Positions 12,976-21,672 are shown, counted from the first letter of the stretch. The stretch: 32,696 bases of DNA from Gammaproteobacteria bacterium HGW-Gammaproteobacteria-4 (GCA_002839995.1 PGZC01000044.1:1-32696); one strand, 5' to 3'. The notes: a model not told the origin generated them from the sequence alone. Numbers and translations are program-made.

Positions 12976-13775
12976 CCCTCGCGATAACTCGGATACTGCG
13001 GCACCCAGCCGAGCGCGCGCAGGCGGGCGTTGGCGATGCGTCGGCCGCTGACCGGGCCGTCCGGTTCAGGCAGTGGCGGCAGTCCGGCTGGCGCGCGCAG
13101 GAAATTCATCACCTGCCATTGCAATGCCGGCGCGTCGTCGTTGCCGAGCAGCAATGCCGGTGGCGCGGGCACATTCAGCAACAGCGAAACCGCCGCCGCG
13201 GCATCGTCGATATGTATGCGATTGCTCCAATGCCGGCGCCCGGCGCTGGCTTGCAACGCGCTGCGACGCAGAAAATCGCGCCCCGGCCCGTACAGCCCGG
13301 ATAGCCGCAGCACAGTCGCCTGGGTTGCGAACCGCGCCGCGCCGGCCTCGGCTTCGAGCAATACCTGGCCATTGAACACCGGCGGCGATGGCGCCGTGTC
13401 CTCATCGATCCACTCGCCGGCATCGTCGCCGTACACTGCCGTGGACGACACAAAAACCAGACGCGGCAATGTCCTGAACCGCGCCAGTGCGCGCGCCACA
13501 CCATCGACATACAGCGCACGGTACGCCGCTTCGCTGCGCTCATCCGGCGCCACTGCCACCACGACCGCGTCGGGTGTCGCGGGCAGTGCATCGAGGCCGG
13601 AACCGCTGACAAGGTCAGCAGCCAACCAGTTCAATCCGGCACCATCGTCGGCCCCAGGCACGCGCCGCCGCAGCGCGAATACCTGCTCGCCCATCGCCGC
13701 ACGCAACTGCGCGACGCGGCTGCCGAGATCGCCGGCACCAATCACCACCACCACGCGCACGTCATTTGTGGCCAT
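12963..13775 (-). CDS. NAD(P)-binding epimerase/dehydratase-like protein (extended SDR, YeeZ-like)
   Basis: A 270-residue Rossmann protein. The N-terminal dinucleotide loop is VVVIGAGDLGSRVAQL (about 8-23; G-x-G-x-x-G), then AVVVAVAPDERSEAAY, FVSSTAVYGDDAGEWIDED (Ser-Ser-Thr and Tyr-Gly of the SDR active site, about 108-125) and ATVLRLSGLYGPGRDFL. The usual Y-x-x-x-K is weak: the segment after the tyrosine reads NGQVLLEAEA. As in YeeZ/YbjT-type proteins, this makes a standard epimerase reaction uncertain. GGAGG lies about 6 nt before the ATG at 13775. It converges on, and overlaps by 13 bp, the acetyltransferase gene. Confidence 0.82.
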   Translation of the reverse strand: MATNDVRVVVVIGAGDLGSRVAQLRAAMGEQVFALRRRVPGADDGAGLNWLAADLVSGSGLDALPATPDAVVVAVAPDERSEAAYRALYVDGVARALARFRTLPRLVFVSSTAVYGDDAGEWIDEDTAPSPPVFNGQVLLEAEAGAARFATQATVLRLSGLYGPGRDFLRRSALQASAGRRHWSNRIHIDDAAAAVSLLLNVPAPPALLLGNDDAPALQWQVMNFLRAPAGLPPLPEPDGPVSGRRIANARLRALGWVPQYPSYREGYAR

Positions 13776-13879
13776 CGTTCACCTCCGCCTGCGTCGCAGC
13801 ATTGTTTCACGTCGTGGCCGGAGTGACGTAACACCGCTCGATAACACAGCAGGCCGCATTGCGGTTAGCATTCCAGACC

Positions 13880-14440
13880 ATGCATGGCGCATCCAACATC
13901 GTATTGATCGGCCCGATGGGCGCGGGCAAAAGCGTGCTCGGGCGCCGCATCGCCACGCACTTCGGCCTGCACTTCATCGATACCGACGCGCTGATCGAAC
14001 AACGCACCGGCACCAGCATACCGATCATCTTCGATGTCGAAGGCGAAGCCGGGTTTCGCGCCCGCGAGAAAGCCGTGATCGGCGAGGTCTGCGCGCTGCA
14101 CGGCCAGGTGATCGCCACCGGCGGCGGCGCGGTGCTTGATGTCGAAAATCAGTACGCACTCAAACAGGCCGGTCTGGTGGTGTACCTGCGGGTCAGTCTT
14201 GCGCAGCAAATCAAGCGGGTGGCGAACGACCGCAACCGGCCACTGATGGCCACCGACGACCCGGCCGCACGCTTGCAGCAACTGGCACAGCAGCGCGAGC
14301 CTATCTATCAGGCGCTTGCCGACCTGCGCTTCACTACCGACGACCTGAATGCCGAAGCCGCCAGCGAACGCGTGATCGCACGGCTTGCCGGCTTGCCCCG
14401 CCTGCAACACCTGATTGCCCGCAAGGACCGCCACGCATGA
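13880..14440 (+). CDS. aroK: Shikimate kinase
   Basis: A 186-residue kinase. The P-loop is [13 protein letters not shown] (about 9-21), the substrate/metal segment is [23 protein letters not shown] follows, and the GGG loop is [11 protein letters not shown]. The lid-region arginines are in DRNRPLM. It phosphorylates shikimate with ATP, step five of chorismate synthesis. ATG 13880 is the natural start; the open frame begins only 7 codons earlier at a TTG. A -10-like TAGCAT at 13866-13871 lies 8 nt before the ATG, so the transcript may be nearly leaderless. It is coupled to aroB by ATGA at 14437-14440. Confidence 0.95.
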   Translation: MHGASNIVLIGPMGAGKSVLGRRIATHFGLHFIDTDALIEQRTGTSIPIIFDVEGEAGFRAREKAVIGEVCALHGQVIATGGGAVLDVENQYALKQAGLVVYLRVSLAQQIKRVANDRNRPLMATDDPAARLQQLAQQREPIYQALADLRFTTDDLNAEAASERVIARLAGLPRLQHLIARKDRHA

Positions 14441-15519
14441 GCGCAGCGCAATCGTTGAACGTGGCGCTCGGTGCCCGCAGCTATCCGATCCATATCGGGC
14501 CGGGCCTGCTCGACGACAGCGCACGTTGGCTGCCGCTGATTCGAGGCCGGCACGTACTGGTGGTGAGCGATGCCAACATAGCGCCGCATTATCTGGAACG
14601 GGTGCAGGCCGCCTTGTCGGGCCACATCCATGCCGCGCTGGTATTGCCGGCTGGCGAGCAGGAAAAGACCCTGCAACGCTTCGGCGAGGTACTGGCGGCG
14701 CTCGCGCAACTGGGCGCCAGCCGCGATGCCACGGTGATCGCGCTTGGCGGCGGCGTGATCGGCGATCTGTCCGGTTTCGCGGCGGCGTGCTGGATGCGCG
14801 GCATCGCCTTTGTGCAGATGCCCACCACGTTGCTGGCGATGGTCGATTCGTCGGTCGGCGGAAAAACCGCGGTGGACCTGCCCAGCGGCAAGAATCTGGT
14901 CGGCGCCTTTCACCAGCCGGTGGCAGTGCTTGCCGACATCGACACCCTGACCACCCTGCCGCCGCGCGAGCTGCGTGCCGGTCTGGCCGAAGTGGTGAAG
15001 TACGGTGCGCTCGGCGATGCCGCGTTTTTCGACTGGCTCGATGCGCACGTGGATGCGCTGCTGGCCGGCAACACCGCCGCAATCGTCGAAGCCATCGCCC
15101 GCAGTTGCGCGCACAAGGCGGCCATCGTCGCCCGCGATGAAACCGAGCAAGGCGACCGCGCCCTGCTCAACTTCGGCCACACGTTCGGCCATGCAATCGA
15201 AACCGAACAGGGCTACGGCGGCCTGCTGCACGGCGAGGCAGTGGCGGTGGGCATGGTGCTGGCCGCGCGCTGTTCGACCGCACTCGGGCTGGCACCGGCC
15301 GCTGATGGCGAGCGCCTCGCTGCGCTGTTGACCCGCTTCGATCTGCCCACCGCGGTGCCGTCCGGCCTTGGCGCCGAACAACTGCTGGCACGCATGCGGC
15401 TGGACAAGAAGGCCGTTTCCGGCACGATCCGATTGGTGCTGTGGCGCGGCATCGGCCGGGCATTCATCGCCCCCGACACGCCGGAACACGCCATGCTGGC
15501 GGTGCTTCGCGACGCCTGA
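14437..15519 (+). CDS. aroB: 3-dehydroquinate synthase
   Basis: A 360-residue enzyme with the standard length. The NAD-binding motif is [24 protein letters not shown] (about 101-124), then [20 protein letters not shown] with the active-site lysine, and the metal-binding [11 protein letters not shown] and [10 protein letters not shown] (zinc histidines), plus [11 protein letters not shown]. It cyclises DAHP to 3-dehydroquinate. The start overlaps the aroK stop by 4 nt, giving the common aroK-aroB operon. Confidence 0.96.
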   Translation: MSAAQSLNVALGARSYPIHIGPGLLDDSARWLPLIRGRHVLVVSDANIAPHYLERVQAALSGHIHAALVLPAGEQEKTLQRFGEVLAALAQLGASRDATVIALGGGVIGDLSGFAAACWMRGIAFVQMPTTLLAMVDSSVGGKTAVDLPSGKNLVGAFHQPVAVLADIDTLTTLPPRELRAGLAEVVKYGALGDAAFFDWLDAHVDALLAGNTAAIVEAIARSCAHKAAIVARDETEQGDRALLNFGHTFGHAIETEQGYGGLLHGEAVAVGMVLAARCSTALGLAPAADGERLAALLTRFDLPTAVPSGLGAEQLLARMRLDKKAVSGTIRLVLWRGIGRAFIAPDTPEHAMLAVLRDA

Positions 15520-15545
15520 CAGCGCATGGCACAAGCGCGCTCCGC

Positions 15546-15551
15546 TACAAT
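15546..15551 (+). promoter_or_regulatory. -10 hexamer TACAAT exactly 6 nt before a start codon
   Basis: TACAAT, then GAACGG, then ATG of the WGR gene. With a normal 6-7 nt distance from -10 to start point, the mRNA would begin at the A of the ATG, i.e. be leaderless. No Shine-Dalgarno sequence is present. A -35 at normal spacing is not evident. Confidence 0.5.
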
Positions 15552-15557
15552 GAACGG

Positions 15558-15812
15558 ATGCGCCTTTACCTACAGCAACGGCCCGTCGCCGGCGAGGCCC
15601 CGCGTTTCGTGCAGCTTGCGTTGCAGCAGGATCTGCTCGGCGGCTGGACCTTGCTGCGCGAAACCGGCCAGGTGGGTGGCCGCAGCCTGCTCAAACGCGA
15701 GCAGTTTCTTGAACACGAGGCCGCACTCAAGGCGCTGGAAAAAGCACGCGACCTGCACCTCAAGCGCGGCTTCCAGGTGATGTTCGCACAAGGTGCGAAC
15801 GCACCGTACTGA
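15558..15812 (+). CDS. WGR-domain protein
   Basis: An 84-residue protein consisting essentially of one WGR domain: MRLYLQQRP-x8-RFVQLALQQDLLGGWTLLRETGQVGGRSLLKREQF, then a helix EHEAALKALEKARDLHLKRGFQVMF. The namesake W-G-R core appears as GGW-TLLRETGQVGG. WGR domains occur in PARPs and as small bacterial proteins; some bind nucleic acid. The cellular role here is unknown. It sits between aroB and hemE in the same direction, an arrangement I associate with Xanthomonadales. Its start follows a TACAAT by 6 nt, suggesting an internal leaderless promoter as well as read-through from aroKB. Confidence 0.85.
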   Translation: MRLYLQQRPVAGEAPRFVQLALQQDLLGGWTLLRETGQVGGRSLLKREQFLEHEAALKALEKARDLHLKRGFQVMFAQGANAPY

Positions 15813-15830
15813 CCCTTAATGGATATCGCC

Positions 15831-16802
15831 ATGACGTTGCAAAATGACCGCCTGTTGCGCGCCTTCGCCCGGCAACCGGTAGACCGCACCCCGGTGTGGC
15901 TGATGCGCCAGGCCGGGCGTTACCTGCCCGAATACCGCGCCACCCGCGCCGTTGCCGGCAGCTTCATGGGCTTGGCAACCAACCCCGAACTGGCCTGCGA
16001 AGTCACCTTGCAGCCGCTGCGTCGTTTCGATCTGGACGCCGCCATCCTGTTCTCCGACATCCTCACCATCCCCGATGCAATGGGGCTGGGCCTGAGTTTC
16101 GAGACTGGCGAAGGCCCACGCTTCGCACGCCCGGTGCGCAACGCCGCCGACATCGCCAGGCTGGCGGTACCGGACATGGAAACCGAGCTGCGCTACGTGA
16201 TGGATGCGGTGCGCCTGATCCGCCGTGAACTGGGCGGCAAGGTGCCGTTGATCGGTTTCTCCGGCAGCCCGTTCACGCTGGCCTGCTACATGGTGGAAGG
16301 CGGCGGCAGCGACAATTTCGCGCGGGTCAAGGCGCTGGCGCTGGACGACCCGGCGGCGTTGCATCGACTGCTCGACGTGGTCACCGAATCGGTGATCGCC
16401 TACCTCGCCGCGCAACGCGCTGCCGGCGCGCAGGCGCTGATGGTGTTCGATACCTGGGGCGGCATGCTGTCGCCGCATCTGGGCAAAGGCAACGCCCCGT
16501 ATCTGGAAGAACTCGCCGCCAGCGGCGCCGAAGGCCTCGGTGTGGACTGGACGGTAAGCCTGGCCGACGCCCGCTCGCGCACCGGCGGCAAGGTCGCGAT
16601 CCAGGGCAATCTCGACCCGAGCACGCTGTATGCGTCGCCCGACGCGATCCGCCGCGAAGTGCGCCGTACGCTGGACAGCTACGGCCACGGCCCCGGCCAC
16701 GTATTCAATCTCGGCCACGGCCTGTCGCCGGACATGGACCCCGAGCATGTCCGCGTACTGGTCGATGCCGTTCACGAGTTTTCTGCCCGTAGTCAGCCAT
16801 AA
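15831..16802 (+). CDS. hemE: Uroporphyrinogen decarboxylase
   Basis: A 323-residue heme-pathway enzyme. Signatures are [20 protein letters not shown] (about 17-36; substrate-binding arginines), [19 protein letters not shown] (catalytic Asp), [30 protein letters not shown] and [20 protein letters not shown] (His near the C-terminus). It decarboxylates uroporphyrinogen III to coproporphyrinogen III. The start at 15831 ([12 protein letters not shown]) aligns with the E. coli MTELKNDRYLRAL start. An in-frame ATG at 15819, four codons upstream, is possible. It is about 18 nt after the WGR gene. Confidence 0.96.
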   Translation: MTLQNDRLLRAFARQPVDRTPVWLMRQAGRYLPEYRATRAVAGSFMGLATNPELACEVTLQPLRRFDLDAAILFSDILTIPDAMGLGLSFETGEGPRFARPVRNAADIARLAVPDMETELRYVMDAVRLIRRELGGKVPLIGFSGSPFTLACYMVEGGGSDNFARVKALALDDPAALHRLLDVVTESVIAYLAAQRAAGAQALMVFDTWGGMLSPHLGKGNAPYLEELAASGAEGLGVDWTVSLADARSRTGGKVAIQGNLDPSTLYASPDAIRREVRRTLDSYGHGPGHVFNLGHGLSPDMDPEHVRVLVDAVHEFSARSQP

Positions 16803-16904
16803 CCCCATCAATCACGAAGTCCATCGTCCCAGCAAGAGCAAGAGCGGATAGTCCGCAAAGAACGCGAAAAGCGCAAAGAAATCGAATCAGGATATGGGCT
16901 TTCC

Positions 16905-16985
16905 TTTGCGAACTTTGCGAACTTTGCGAACTTTGCGAACTTTGCGAACTTTGCGAACTTTGCGAACTTTGCGAACTTTGCGGAC
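16905..16985. repeat. Tandem array of the 9-mer TTTGCGAAC, nine copies
   Basis: Eight perfect copies (16905-16976) and one imperfect copy (TTTGCGGAC, 16977-16985). It lies in the 426-bp non-coding gap 16803-17228 between hemE and the Sua5-type gene. Just upstream (about 16855-16880) are several CGCAAAG/GCGAAAA motifs able to pair with the repeat unit. Because the unit is a multiple of three, two minus-strand frames read as long low-complexity KFA or SSQ repeats; these are artefacts of the array. Confidence 0.95.
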
Positions 16986-17042
16986 CATTTGCTCCTCCCG
17001 ATTCCCGCGTCTCGAAACCCATCATCGCAATGGAGACACCAA

Positions 17043-17163
17043 TCGCCCACACCGGGCTCCTGCAAAAACGTGACGATGTCCCCCTGTAGGAGCCCACCTT
17101 GTGGGCGACCAGCACATGCTACGGTTGGAAAATTACCGGTCGCCCACAGGGTGGGCTCCTACA
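17043..17163. repeat. REP-like palindromic elements (three copies)
   Basis: An ~26-bp element is present forward at 17085-17110 (begins TGTAGGAGCCCACC, ends GTGGGCGACC) and inverted at 17138-17163 (begins GGTCGCCCACAG, ends GCTCCTACA), as a BIME-like pair around a 27-nt spacer. A degenerate inverted copy lies at 17043-17064. The same element recurs at 20668-20737. Each copy contains its own small palindrome (CCCAC / GTGGG). Confidence 0.85.
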
Positions 17164-17228
17164 TGGCGCGGTGATCTGCCTTTGTGGAGCGCCCTGTGGA
17201 CGGCTCCTTCACCCACCGCGAATAAGCC

Positions 17229-18179
17229 ATGCCCACATCGACCAACGCCACCGAACTTGCCAATGCCGTCGCCGCCCTGCGCGCGGGCGCGGTGATCGGC
17301 CTGCCCACCGAGACGGTGTACGGCCTCGCCGCCGACGCCATGAACCCGACCGCAGTAGCGCGCATCTTCGCGCTCAAGGGCCGGCCGCTGGATCACCCGC
17401 TGATCGTGCATATCGCCGGGGCAGAGGCCTTGCCGCGCTTCGCCCGCGACATCCCCGACGCCGCCCGGCAACTGGCCGCCGCGTTCTGGCCCGGCCCGCT
17501 CACCCTGATCCTGCGGCGGCAGGCCAACGTGCCCGACGCCGTCACCGGCGGCCAGGACACGGTCGGTCTGCGCGCACCGGCGCACCCGCTGGCGCAACAG
17601 CTATTGCACGCCTTCGATGGTGGTTTGGCGGCACCGTCGGCCAACCGCTTCGGCCGCATCAGCGCCACCCGCGCCGAACACGTGCGCGACGAATTCGGCG
17701 AACAGGTGCCGCTGGTACTCGACGGCGGCCCGTGCACGGTCGGCATCGAAAGCAGCATCATCGATCTGAGTGCGCAGCCACCGCGCATCCTGCGCCCCGG
17801 CGCCATCACCCGCGCACAGATCGAAGCCATCATCGGCCCGGTCGCCGACGGCGTGGATGCCGACAGCCCGCGCGCTTCGGGCACCCTCGCCGCGCATTAC
17901 GCACCGCGCACCCCGTTGCGCCTGCTGCCACGCCACGCGATCCATGCCGCCGACAGCATACAAGTGCTGGCACTCGGCACCGTACCCGTCGGCAGCGACG
18001 GCATCGCCCTGCCCGCCGACCCCGACGCCTATGCGCACGGCCTGTACGCCGCACTGCGGAGCCTCGATGCCCGCGGCAGCGCGTTGATCGTGGTCGAGCA
18101 AACCCCCAACACCCCCGCCTGGCAGGCCATCAACGACCGCCTGCGCCGTTCCGCCGCGGGTGCTGGTGCCGGCGACTGA
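17229..18179 (+). CDS. tsaC: L-threonylcarbamoyladenylate synthase (Sua5-type)
   Basis: A 316-residue protein. The YrdC domain covers about 1-200: GAVIGLPTETVYGLAADAMN, ARIFALKGRPLDHPLIVHIA, FWPGPLTLILRR, VGLRAPAHPLAQQLL, APSANRFGRISATRAEHV and VGIESSIIDLS. After a linker (SGTLAAHYAPRTPLRLL) comes a Sua5-type C-terminal domain. It makes threonylcarbamoyl-AMP from threonine, bicarbonate and ATP for the t6A37 modification of ANN-decoding tRNAs. The length and the SGTLAAHYAP linker point to the long Sua5 form rather than short TsaC. ATG 17229 has no clear Shine-Dalgarno sequence (preceded by GCGAATAAGCC). Confidence 0.93.
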   Translation: MPTSTNATELANAVAALRAGAVIGLPTETVYGLAADAMNPTAVARIFALKGRPLDHPLIVHIAGAEALPRFARDIPDAARQLAAAFWPGPLTLILRRQANVPDAVTGGQDTVGLRAPAHPLAQQLLHAFDGGLAAPSANRFGRISATRAEHVRDEFGEQVPLVLDGGPCTVGIESSIIDLSAQPPRILRPGAITRAQIEAIIGPVADGVDADSPRASGTLAAHYAPRTPLRLLPRHAIHAADSIQVLALGTVPVGSDGIALPADPDAYAHGLYAALRSLDARGSALIVVEQTPNTPAWQAINDRLRRSAAGAGAGD

Positions 18180-18216
18180 GCGCCACGCCCGAGCTACCAA
18201 CTCTTCTCGATTCTGC

Positions 18217-18222
18217 TAAGTT
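18217..18222 (+). promoter_or_regulatory. -10-like TAAGTT exactly 6 nt before a start codon
   Basis: TAAGTT, then GCACGC, then ATG of the EIIA gene, with no Shine-Dalgarno sequence. The geometry equals that at 15546, 20852 and (minus strand) 28346, consistent with a leaderless transcript opening the PTS operon. Confidence 0.4.
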
Positions 18223-18228
18223 GCACGC

Positions 18229-18621
18229 ATGTCCGTTGCCATCTTGCTGATCACTCACGATGGGCTTGGTAGCCCGTTGATCGCCGTCGCCGAGCGCATG
18301 CTGGGCGGCCTGCCGTTGCCGGTCGCGGCGCTGGATGTACCATTCGATGCCGACCCGGAGGCGATGCTGGTTGCGGCCAGCGGCGCCATGCGTCGCATCG
18401 ATCAGGGCGATGGGGTGCTGATCCTCAGCGATCTGTACGGCGCGACGCCGGCCAACATCGCGCGCCGCGCGGCGTTTCTGGGCAGCCCGGTGCGACGGGT
18501 CGCCGGCCTGAGCCTGCCGATGCTGCTGCGTGCGCTGAACTACCCCGACCTCGACCTCGATGCGATGGCCAAGGCGGCAGTGGCGGGCGCTCGCCTGGGC
18601 GTGATTGCCGACGATGCGTGA
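18229..18621 (+). CDS. PTS EIIA component, mannose family
   Basis: A 130-residue EIIA(Man)-fold protein. The N-terminal strand and phosphorylatable histidine are visible in VAILLITHDGLGSPLI (His10), followed by GVLILSDLYGATPANIARR (the D-L-x-G-x-T/S-P family motif) and VAGLSLPMLLRAL. It accepts phosphate from HPr. No EIIB or EIIC genes follow; instead HPr and EI do, so it is probably regulatory rather than part of a sugar permease. It overlaps the HPr gene by 8 nt. Confidence 0.9.
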   Translation: MSVAILLITHDGLGSPLIAVAERMLGGLPLPVAALDVPFDADPEAMLVAASGAMRRIDQGDGVLILSDLYGATPANIARRAAFLGSPVRRVAGLSLPMLLRALNYPDLDLDAMAKAAVAGARLGVIADDA

Positions 18622-18883
18622 AGCCAGCCTGCGCGTGGAAAACCGGCTCGGCCTGCATGCCCGTGCGGCGGCCAAGCTGGTACAGGTATTGTCCGGTTTT
18701 CAGGCCAATGCGACGCTGTGCGCGCGTGGCCGCGAGATCAACGGCAAGAGCATCATGGGGGTGATGATGCTGGCTGCGGGCCAGGGCAGCGAGGTGCTGC
18801 TGCGGCTCGATGGCATTGACGAAGAGGCGGCACTGGCCGCGGCGCAAGGCCTGTTCGCGCGCCGCTTCGACGAGGAGAGCTGA
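18614..18883 (+). CDS. ptsH: Phosphocarrier protein HPr
   Basis: An 89-residue HPr. The active-site His15 lies in RLGLHARAAAKLV, and a serine at position 46 lies in EINGKSIMGVMML, the regulatory site phosphorylated by HPr kinase/phosphorylase in organisms that have it. This hints that an hprK gene exists outside the window. The start at 18614 was chosen because the protein then begins two residues before the first beta strand. It overlaps the EIIA gene by 8 nt and is followed by the EI gene one base after its stop. Confidence 0.94.
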   Translation: MREASLRVENRLGLHARAAAKLVQVLSGFQANATLCARGREINGKSIMGVMMLAAGQGSEVLLRLDGIDEEAALAAAQGLFARRFDEES

Positions 18884-18884
18884 G

Positions 18885-20600
18885 ATGCGTGCGCAGATAC
18901 AGGCCACCGGTGCGTCGCGGGGACTCGCCCTCGGCCGGGCGCGCCTGCATCTGGGCCGCGCCTTCGATATCGAAGAACGCACGATCGCCGCCGAGCGCAT
19001 CGATGACGAGTTGCAACGCCTGCACGCAGCAATGACGCTGGCGCGGGCGCAGCTTGGCGAACTGCGCGACCGGTTGCAGGGTGCGCTGGCGCACGAGCTG
19101 GGCGACTTCATCGATTTCCATGCGCTGCTGCTCGATGACCCGGAACTGGGCTCGGGCCTGGCGGAACTGATCCGGGTCGGGCATTACGCTGCCGAGTACG
19201 CACTCAAGCTGCAACGCGATCGCCTGGCGGCGGTATTCGCCAGCATGGACGATCCGTATTTCCAGAGCCGGCGTGAGGATCTCGATCACGTATTGGGCCG
19301 GGTGCTGGCCGCGCTGCACCGCGACGCCAGCCCGCCCAGGCCCGGCATGGCCGGTGAGGTGCTGGTCTGTGACGCGGTGGCACCTTCGGAGTTGGCACAA
19401 CTGAAAGCCGAAGGCGTGGTGGCCATTGTCAGCGCCACCGGCAGCGCGTTGTCGCATGCGGCGATCCTGGCACGCAGCCTGCACATGCCGCTGGTGCTCG
19501 GCGCGCACGAGTTGATCGGTCACGTCAACGATGGCGATGCGCTGATCGTGGACGGCGGCAGCGGCGAGGTGATCCGCGAACCGACCGGCCGCGACCTGCG
19601 CCAATACCGCACGCGCAAGCGTGAATTGCAGCGCGCCGGCGAGCAGCGCCAGCGCCTGCGCCGGATGCCGACGCGAACGCTCGACGGCACCGATATCCGC
19701 CTGTACGCCAACGCCGAATCACGCGACGACGTGGCCGAGGCGCACGCGCTGGGTGCCGCCGGCGTTGGCCTGTACCGCACCGAGTTCCTGTTCCTGCAAG
19801 GCTCCGAACTGCCCGATGAAGAGACGCAGTTCCGCAATTACCGCGACCTGGTGCTGGGCATGACCGGCCGCACCGTCACCATCCGCACCCTGGATCTTGG
19901 CGCCGACAAGGCCGACCGCTGCGGCCTGGTGCTGGCCAGCGAACCCAATCCGGCACTCGGTGTGCGCGGGGTGCGTTTGTCGCTGAGCCGCAGCGACGTG
20001 TTCGGCACCCAGTTGCGCGCCATCGTGCGCGCCTCCGCCTATGGCCCGTTGCGGGTGCTGGTGCCGATGGTCGCGCGGCGCGAGGAAATGCAGGCGGTAC
20101 GCAAGCTGCTGCTCCAGTGCCACCGCGATTTGCGCAAGGAAGGTTACGATCTGCCCGAGCCACCGGCGCTGGGTGCGATGATCGAGGTGCCGGCGGCGGC
20201 GCTGGCGTTGCATGGTCTGATCGATCTCGTCGAGTTCCTTTCGATCGGTACCAACGACCTGATCCAGTACGTGCTTGCCGCCGATCGCGGCAACGATTCG
20301 CTGGGCGATCTGTATTCGCCGATGCACCCGGCGATCGTGCATCTGCTGCATCAGATCATCACCACCGGCAAGCGCCACGGCATCCCGGTATCGGTATGCG
20401 GAGAACTGGCCGGCGACCCGCTGTCCACACCGCTGCTGCTCGCACTGGGGCTTACCGAATTCAGCCTGCATCCGGGCACCTTGCTGGAAGTGCGCGAGCG
20501 CATCCGTGCCATGCACCTGGGCAAACTGCGCCGCCGCGCCAACAGCCTGCTGCGCGCGCGCGACCGACCGGCGCTGGAGCGCTGGCTGGCGCGTTGCTAG
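18885..20600 (+). CDS. ptsI: Phosphoenolpyruvate-protein phosphotransferase (enzyme I)
   Basis: A 571-residue enzyme I without a GAF domain. The N-terminal HPr-binding helical domain is about 25-140, and the phosphohistidine His191 lies in TGSALSHAAILARSLHMPLVLG. The PEP-binding TIM barrel includes GVGLYRTEFLFLQG, TIRTLDLGADKA, NPALGVRGVRLSL, GAMIEVPAAAL, FLSIGTNDLIQYVLAADRGN and the C-terminal cysteine motif VSVCGELAGDP. It transfers phosphate from PEP to HPr. GAGGAGAG lies about 6 nt before ATG 18885. It is last in the EIIA-HPr-EI operon. Confidence 0.95.
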   Translation: MRAQIQATGASRGLALGRARLHLGRAFDIEERTIAAERIDDELQRLHAAMTLARAQLGELRDRLQGALAHELGDFIDFHALLLDDPELGSGLAELIRVGHYAAEYALKLQRDRLAAVFASMDDPYFQSRREDLDHVLGRVLAALHRDASPPRPGMAGEVLVCDAVAPSELAQLKAEGVVAIVSATGSALSHAAILARSLHMPLVLGAHELIGHVNDGDALIVDGGSGEVIREPTGRDLRQYRTRKRELQRAGEQRQRLRRMPTRTLDGTDIRLYANAESRDDVAEAHALGAAGVGLYRTEFLFLQGSELPDEETQFRNYRDLVLGMTGRTVTIRTLDLGADKADRCGLVLASEPNPALGVRGVRLSLSRSDVFGTQLRAIVRASAYGPLRVLVPMVARREEMQAVRKLLLQCHRDLRKEGYDLPEPPALGAMIEVPAAALALHGLIDLVEFLSIGTNDLIQYVLAADRGNDSLGDLYSPMHPAIVHLLHQIITTGKRHGIPVSVCGELAGDPLSTPLLLALGLTEFSLHPGTLLEVRERIRAMHLGKLRRRANSLLRARDRPALERWLARC

Positions 20601-20667
20601 GAGCCTCTCGGGCTTGACCCGTTGCGAGGAAACCCAAGCCTTCGCTTCGCCGCTACGCGGCTCGCTC

Positions 20668-20737
20668 GGTCGCCCACAGGGTGGGCTCCTACAGGGGTGT
20701 GCCGTGGCTTTTGCAGGAGCCCACCCTGTGGGCGACC
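20668..20737. repeat. REP-like inverted pair
   Basis: The same 26-bp element as at 17085-17163, here in the opposite arrangement: inverted copy first (20668-20693), then forward copy with one change (20712-20737), separated by 18 nt. It lies in the 263-bp gap between the EI gene and exonuclease III and could form a strong hairpin after the EI stop codon. It may protect or end the PTS transcript. Confidence 0.85.
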
Positions 20738-20851
20738 GCTCAAGCAAGCCGCATAGAGGCGAAGTACCGGTGTGTGGTACCGCGAAACCGCGCAACGGAT
20801 GGCGACGTGCTCCCGACCGGCTGCGAAGTGCGAAACACTGCACCAAGACAG

Positions 20852-20857
20852 TAAACT
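20852..20857 (+). promoter_or_regulatory. -10-like TAAACT exactly 6 nt before a start codon
   Basis: TAAACT, then GACCGC, then ATG of the exonuclease III gene, with no Shine-Dalgarno sequence between. Same leaderless-type geometry as at 15546 and 18217. Confidence 0.45.
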
Positions 20858-20863
20858 GACCGC

Positions 20864-21628
20864 ATGAAAATCGCCAGCTGGAACGTCAATTCGCTTACGG
20901 TGCGCCTCCCGCATCTGCAACAGTGGCTCGGCCAGTGCCAGCCCGACATCGTGGCCTTGCAGGAAACCAAGCTCGAAGACCACAGGTTCCCCGATGGCGA
21001 GCTGGCCGAACTGGGCTACCGCAGCGTCTTCGCTGGCCAGAAAACCTACAACGGCGTCGCCATCGTCAGCCGTTCACCCGCGAGCGAAGTACAGGTCGGC
21101 ATCCCCGGTTTTGCCGATGAGCAAAAGCGCGTGCTCGCTGCCACCATCGACGGCCTGCGCATCGTCAACCTGTACGTGGTCAACGGCAAGGCGGTTGGCG
21201 ATGAAAAATACGATTACAAACTGGCCTGGCTCGACGCCCTGCGGCAATGGCTGGCGCAGGAACTCGTGCGTTACCCGGACATGGTCGTGCTCGGCGATTT
21301 CAACATCGCCCCGGATGACCGCGATGTGCACGACCCGGCGGCGTGGCACGAGCAGATCCTGTGCTCGGAAGCCGAGCGCGTCGCCTTGAACAAGCTGTTT
21401 GCGCTCGGCCTGTACGACAGCTTCCGCTTGCATCACGACGATGGCGGGCAGTTCAGCTGGTGGGATTACCGTGCGGCCGGTTTTCGCCGCAATCTCGGGC
21501 TACGCATCGATCTGGTACTGGTATCGGAAACCTTGAAAGCGCGTTGCAGCAACGCGATCATCGACCGCGAACCACGCACCTGGGAACGGCCCAGCGACCA
21601 CGCCCCGGTGCTGGTGGACCTGCGATGA
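20864..21628 (+). CDS. xthA: Exodeoxyribonuclease III (AP endonuclease family)
   Basis: A 254-residue exonuclease/endonuclease/phosphatase-fold enzyme. The motifs appear in order: MKIASWNVNSLTVRL (Asn7), DIVALQETKLED (catalytic Glu34), YNGVAIVSRSP, VNLYVVNG, VVLGDFNIAPDDRDVHDP (metal Asp/Asn), FSWWDYRAAGFRRNLGLRIDLVL and the terminal SDHAPVLVDL (catalytic Asp-His). It repairs abasic and 3'-blocked DNA ends. It is monocistronic: REP elements lie upstream and a convergent gene begins 44 nt downstream. Confidence 0.95.
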   Translation: MKIASWNVNSLTVRLPHLQQWLGQCQPDIVALQETKLEDHRFPDGELAELGYRSVFAGQKTYNGVAIVSRSPASEVQVGIPGFADEQKRVLAATIDGLRIVNLYVVNGKAVGDEKYDYKLAWLDALRQWLAQELVRYPDMVVLGDFNIAPDDRDVHDPAAWHEQILCSEAERVALNKLFALGLYDSFRLHHDDGGQFSWWDYRAAGFRRNLGLRIDLVLVSETLKARCSNAIIDREPRTWERPSDHAPVLVDLR

Positions 21629-21672
21629 CGGCGCAACCGCAACCCATCACCGCGCGCGCGGCAGCAACCGGA

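Noticed and set aside
16905-16985. CRISPR array
   Set aside because: Units are 9 bp and directly contiguous with no spacers, and no cas genes are nearby. It is a simple tandem repeat.
16705-17115. Minus-strand frames encoding SSQ or KFA repeats
   Set aside because: Products of translating the 9-bp tandem array. No start signal, and the rest of the frame is antisense to hemE or intergenic.
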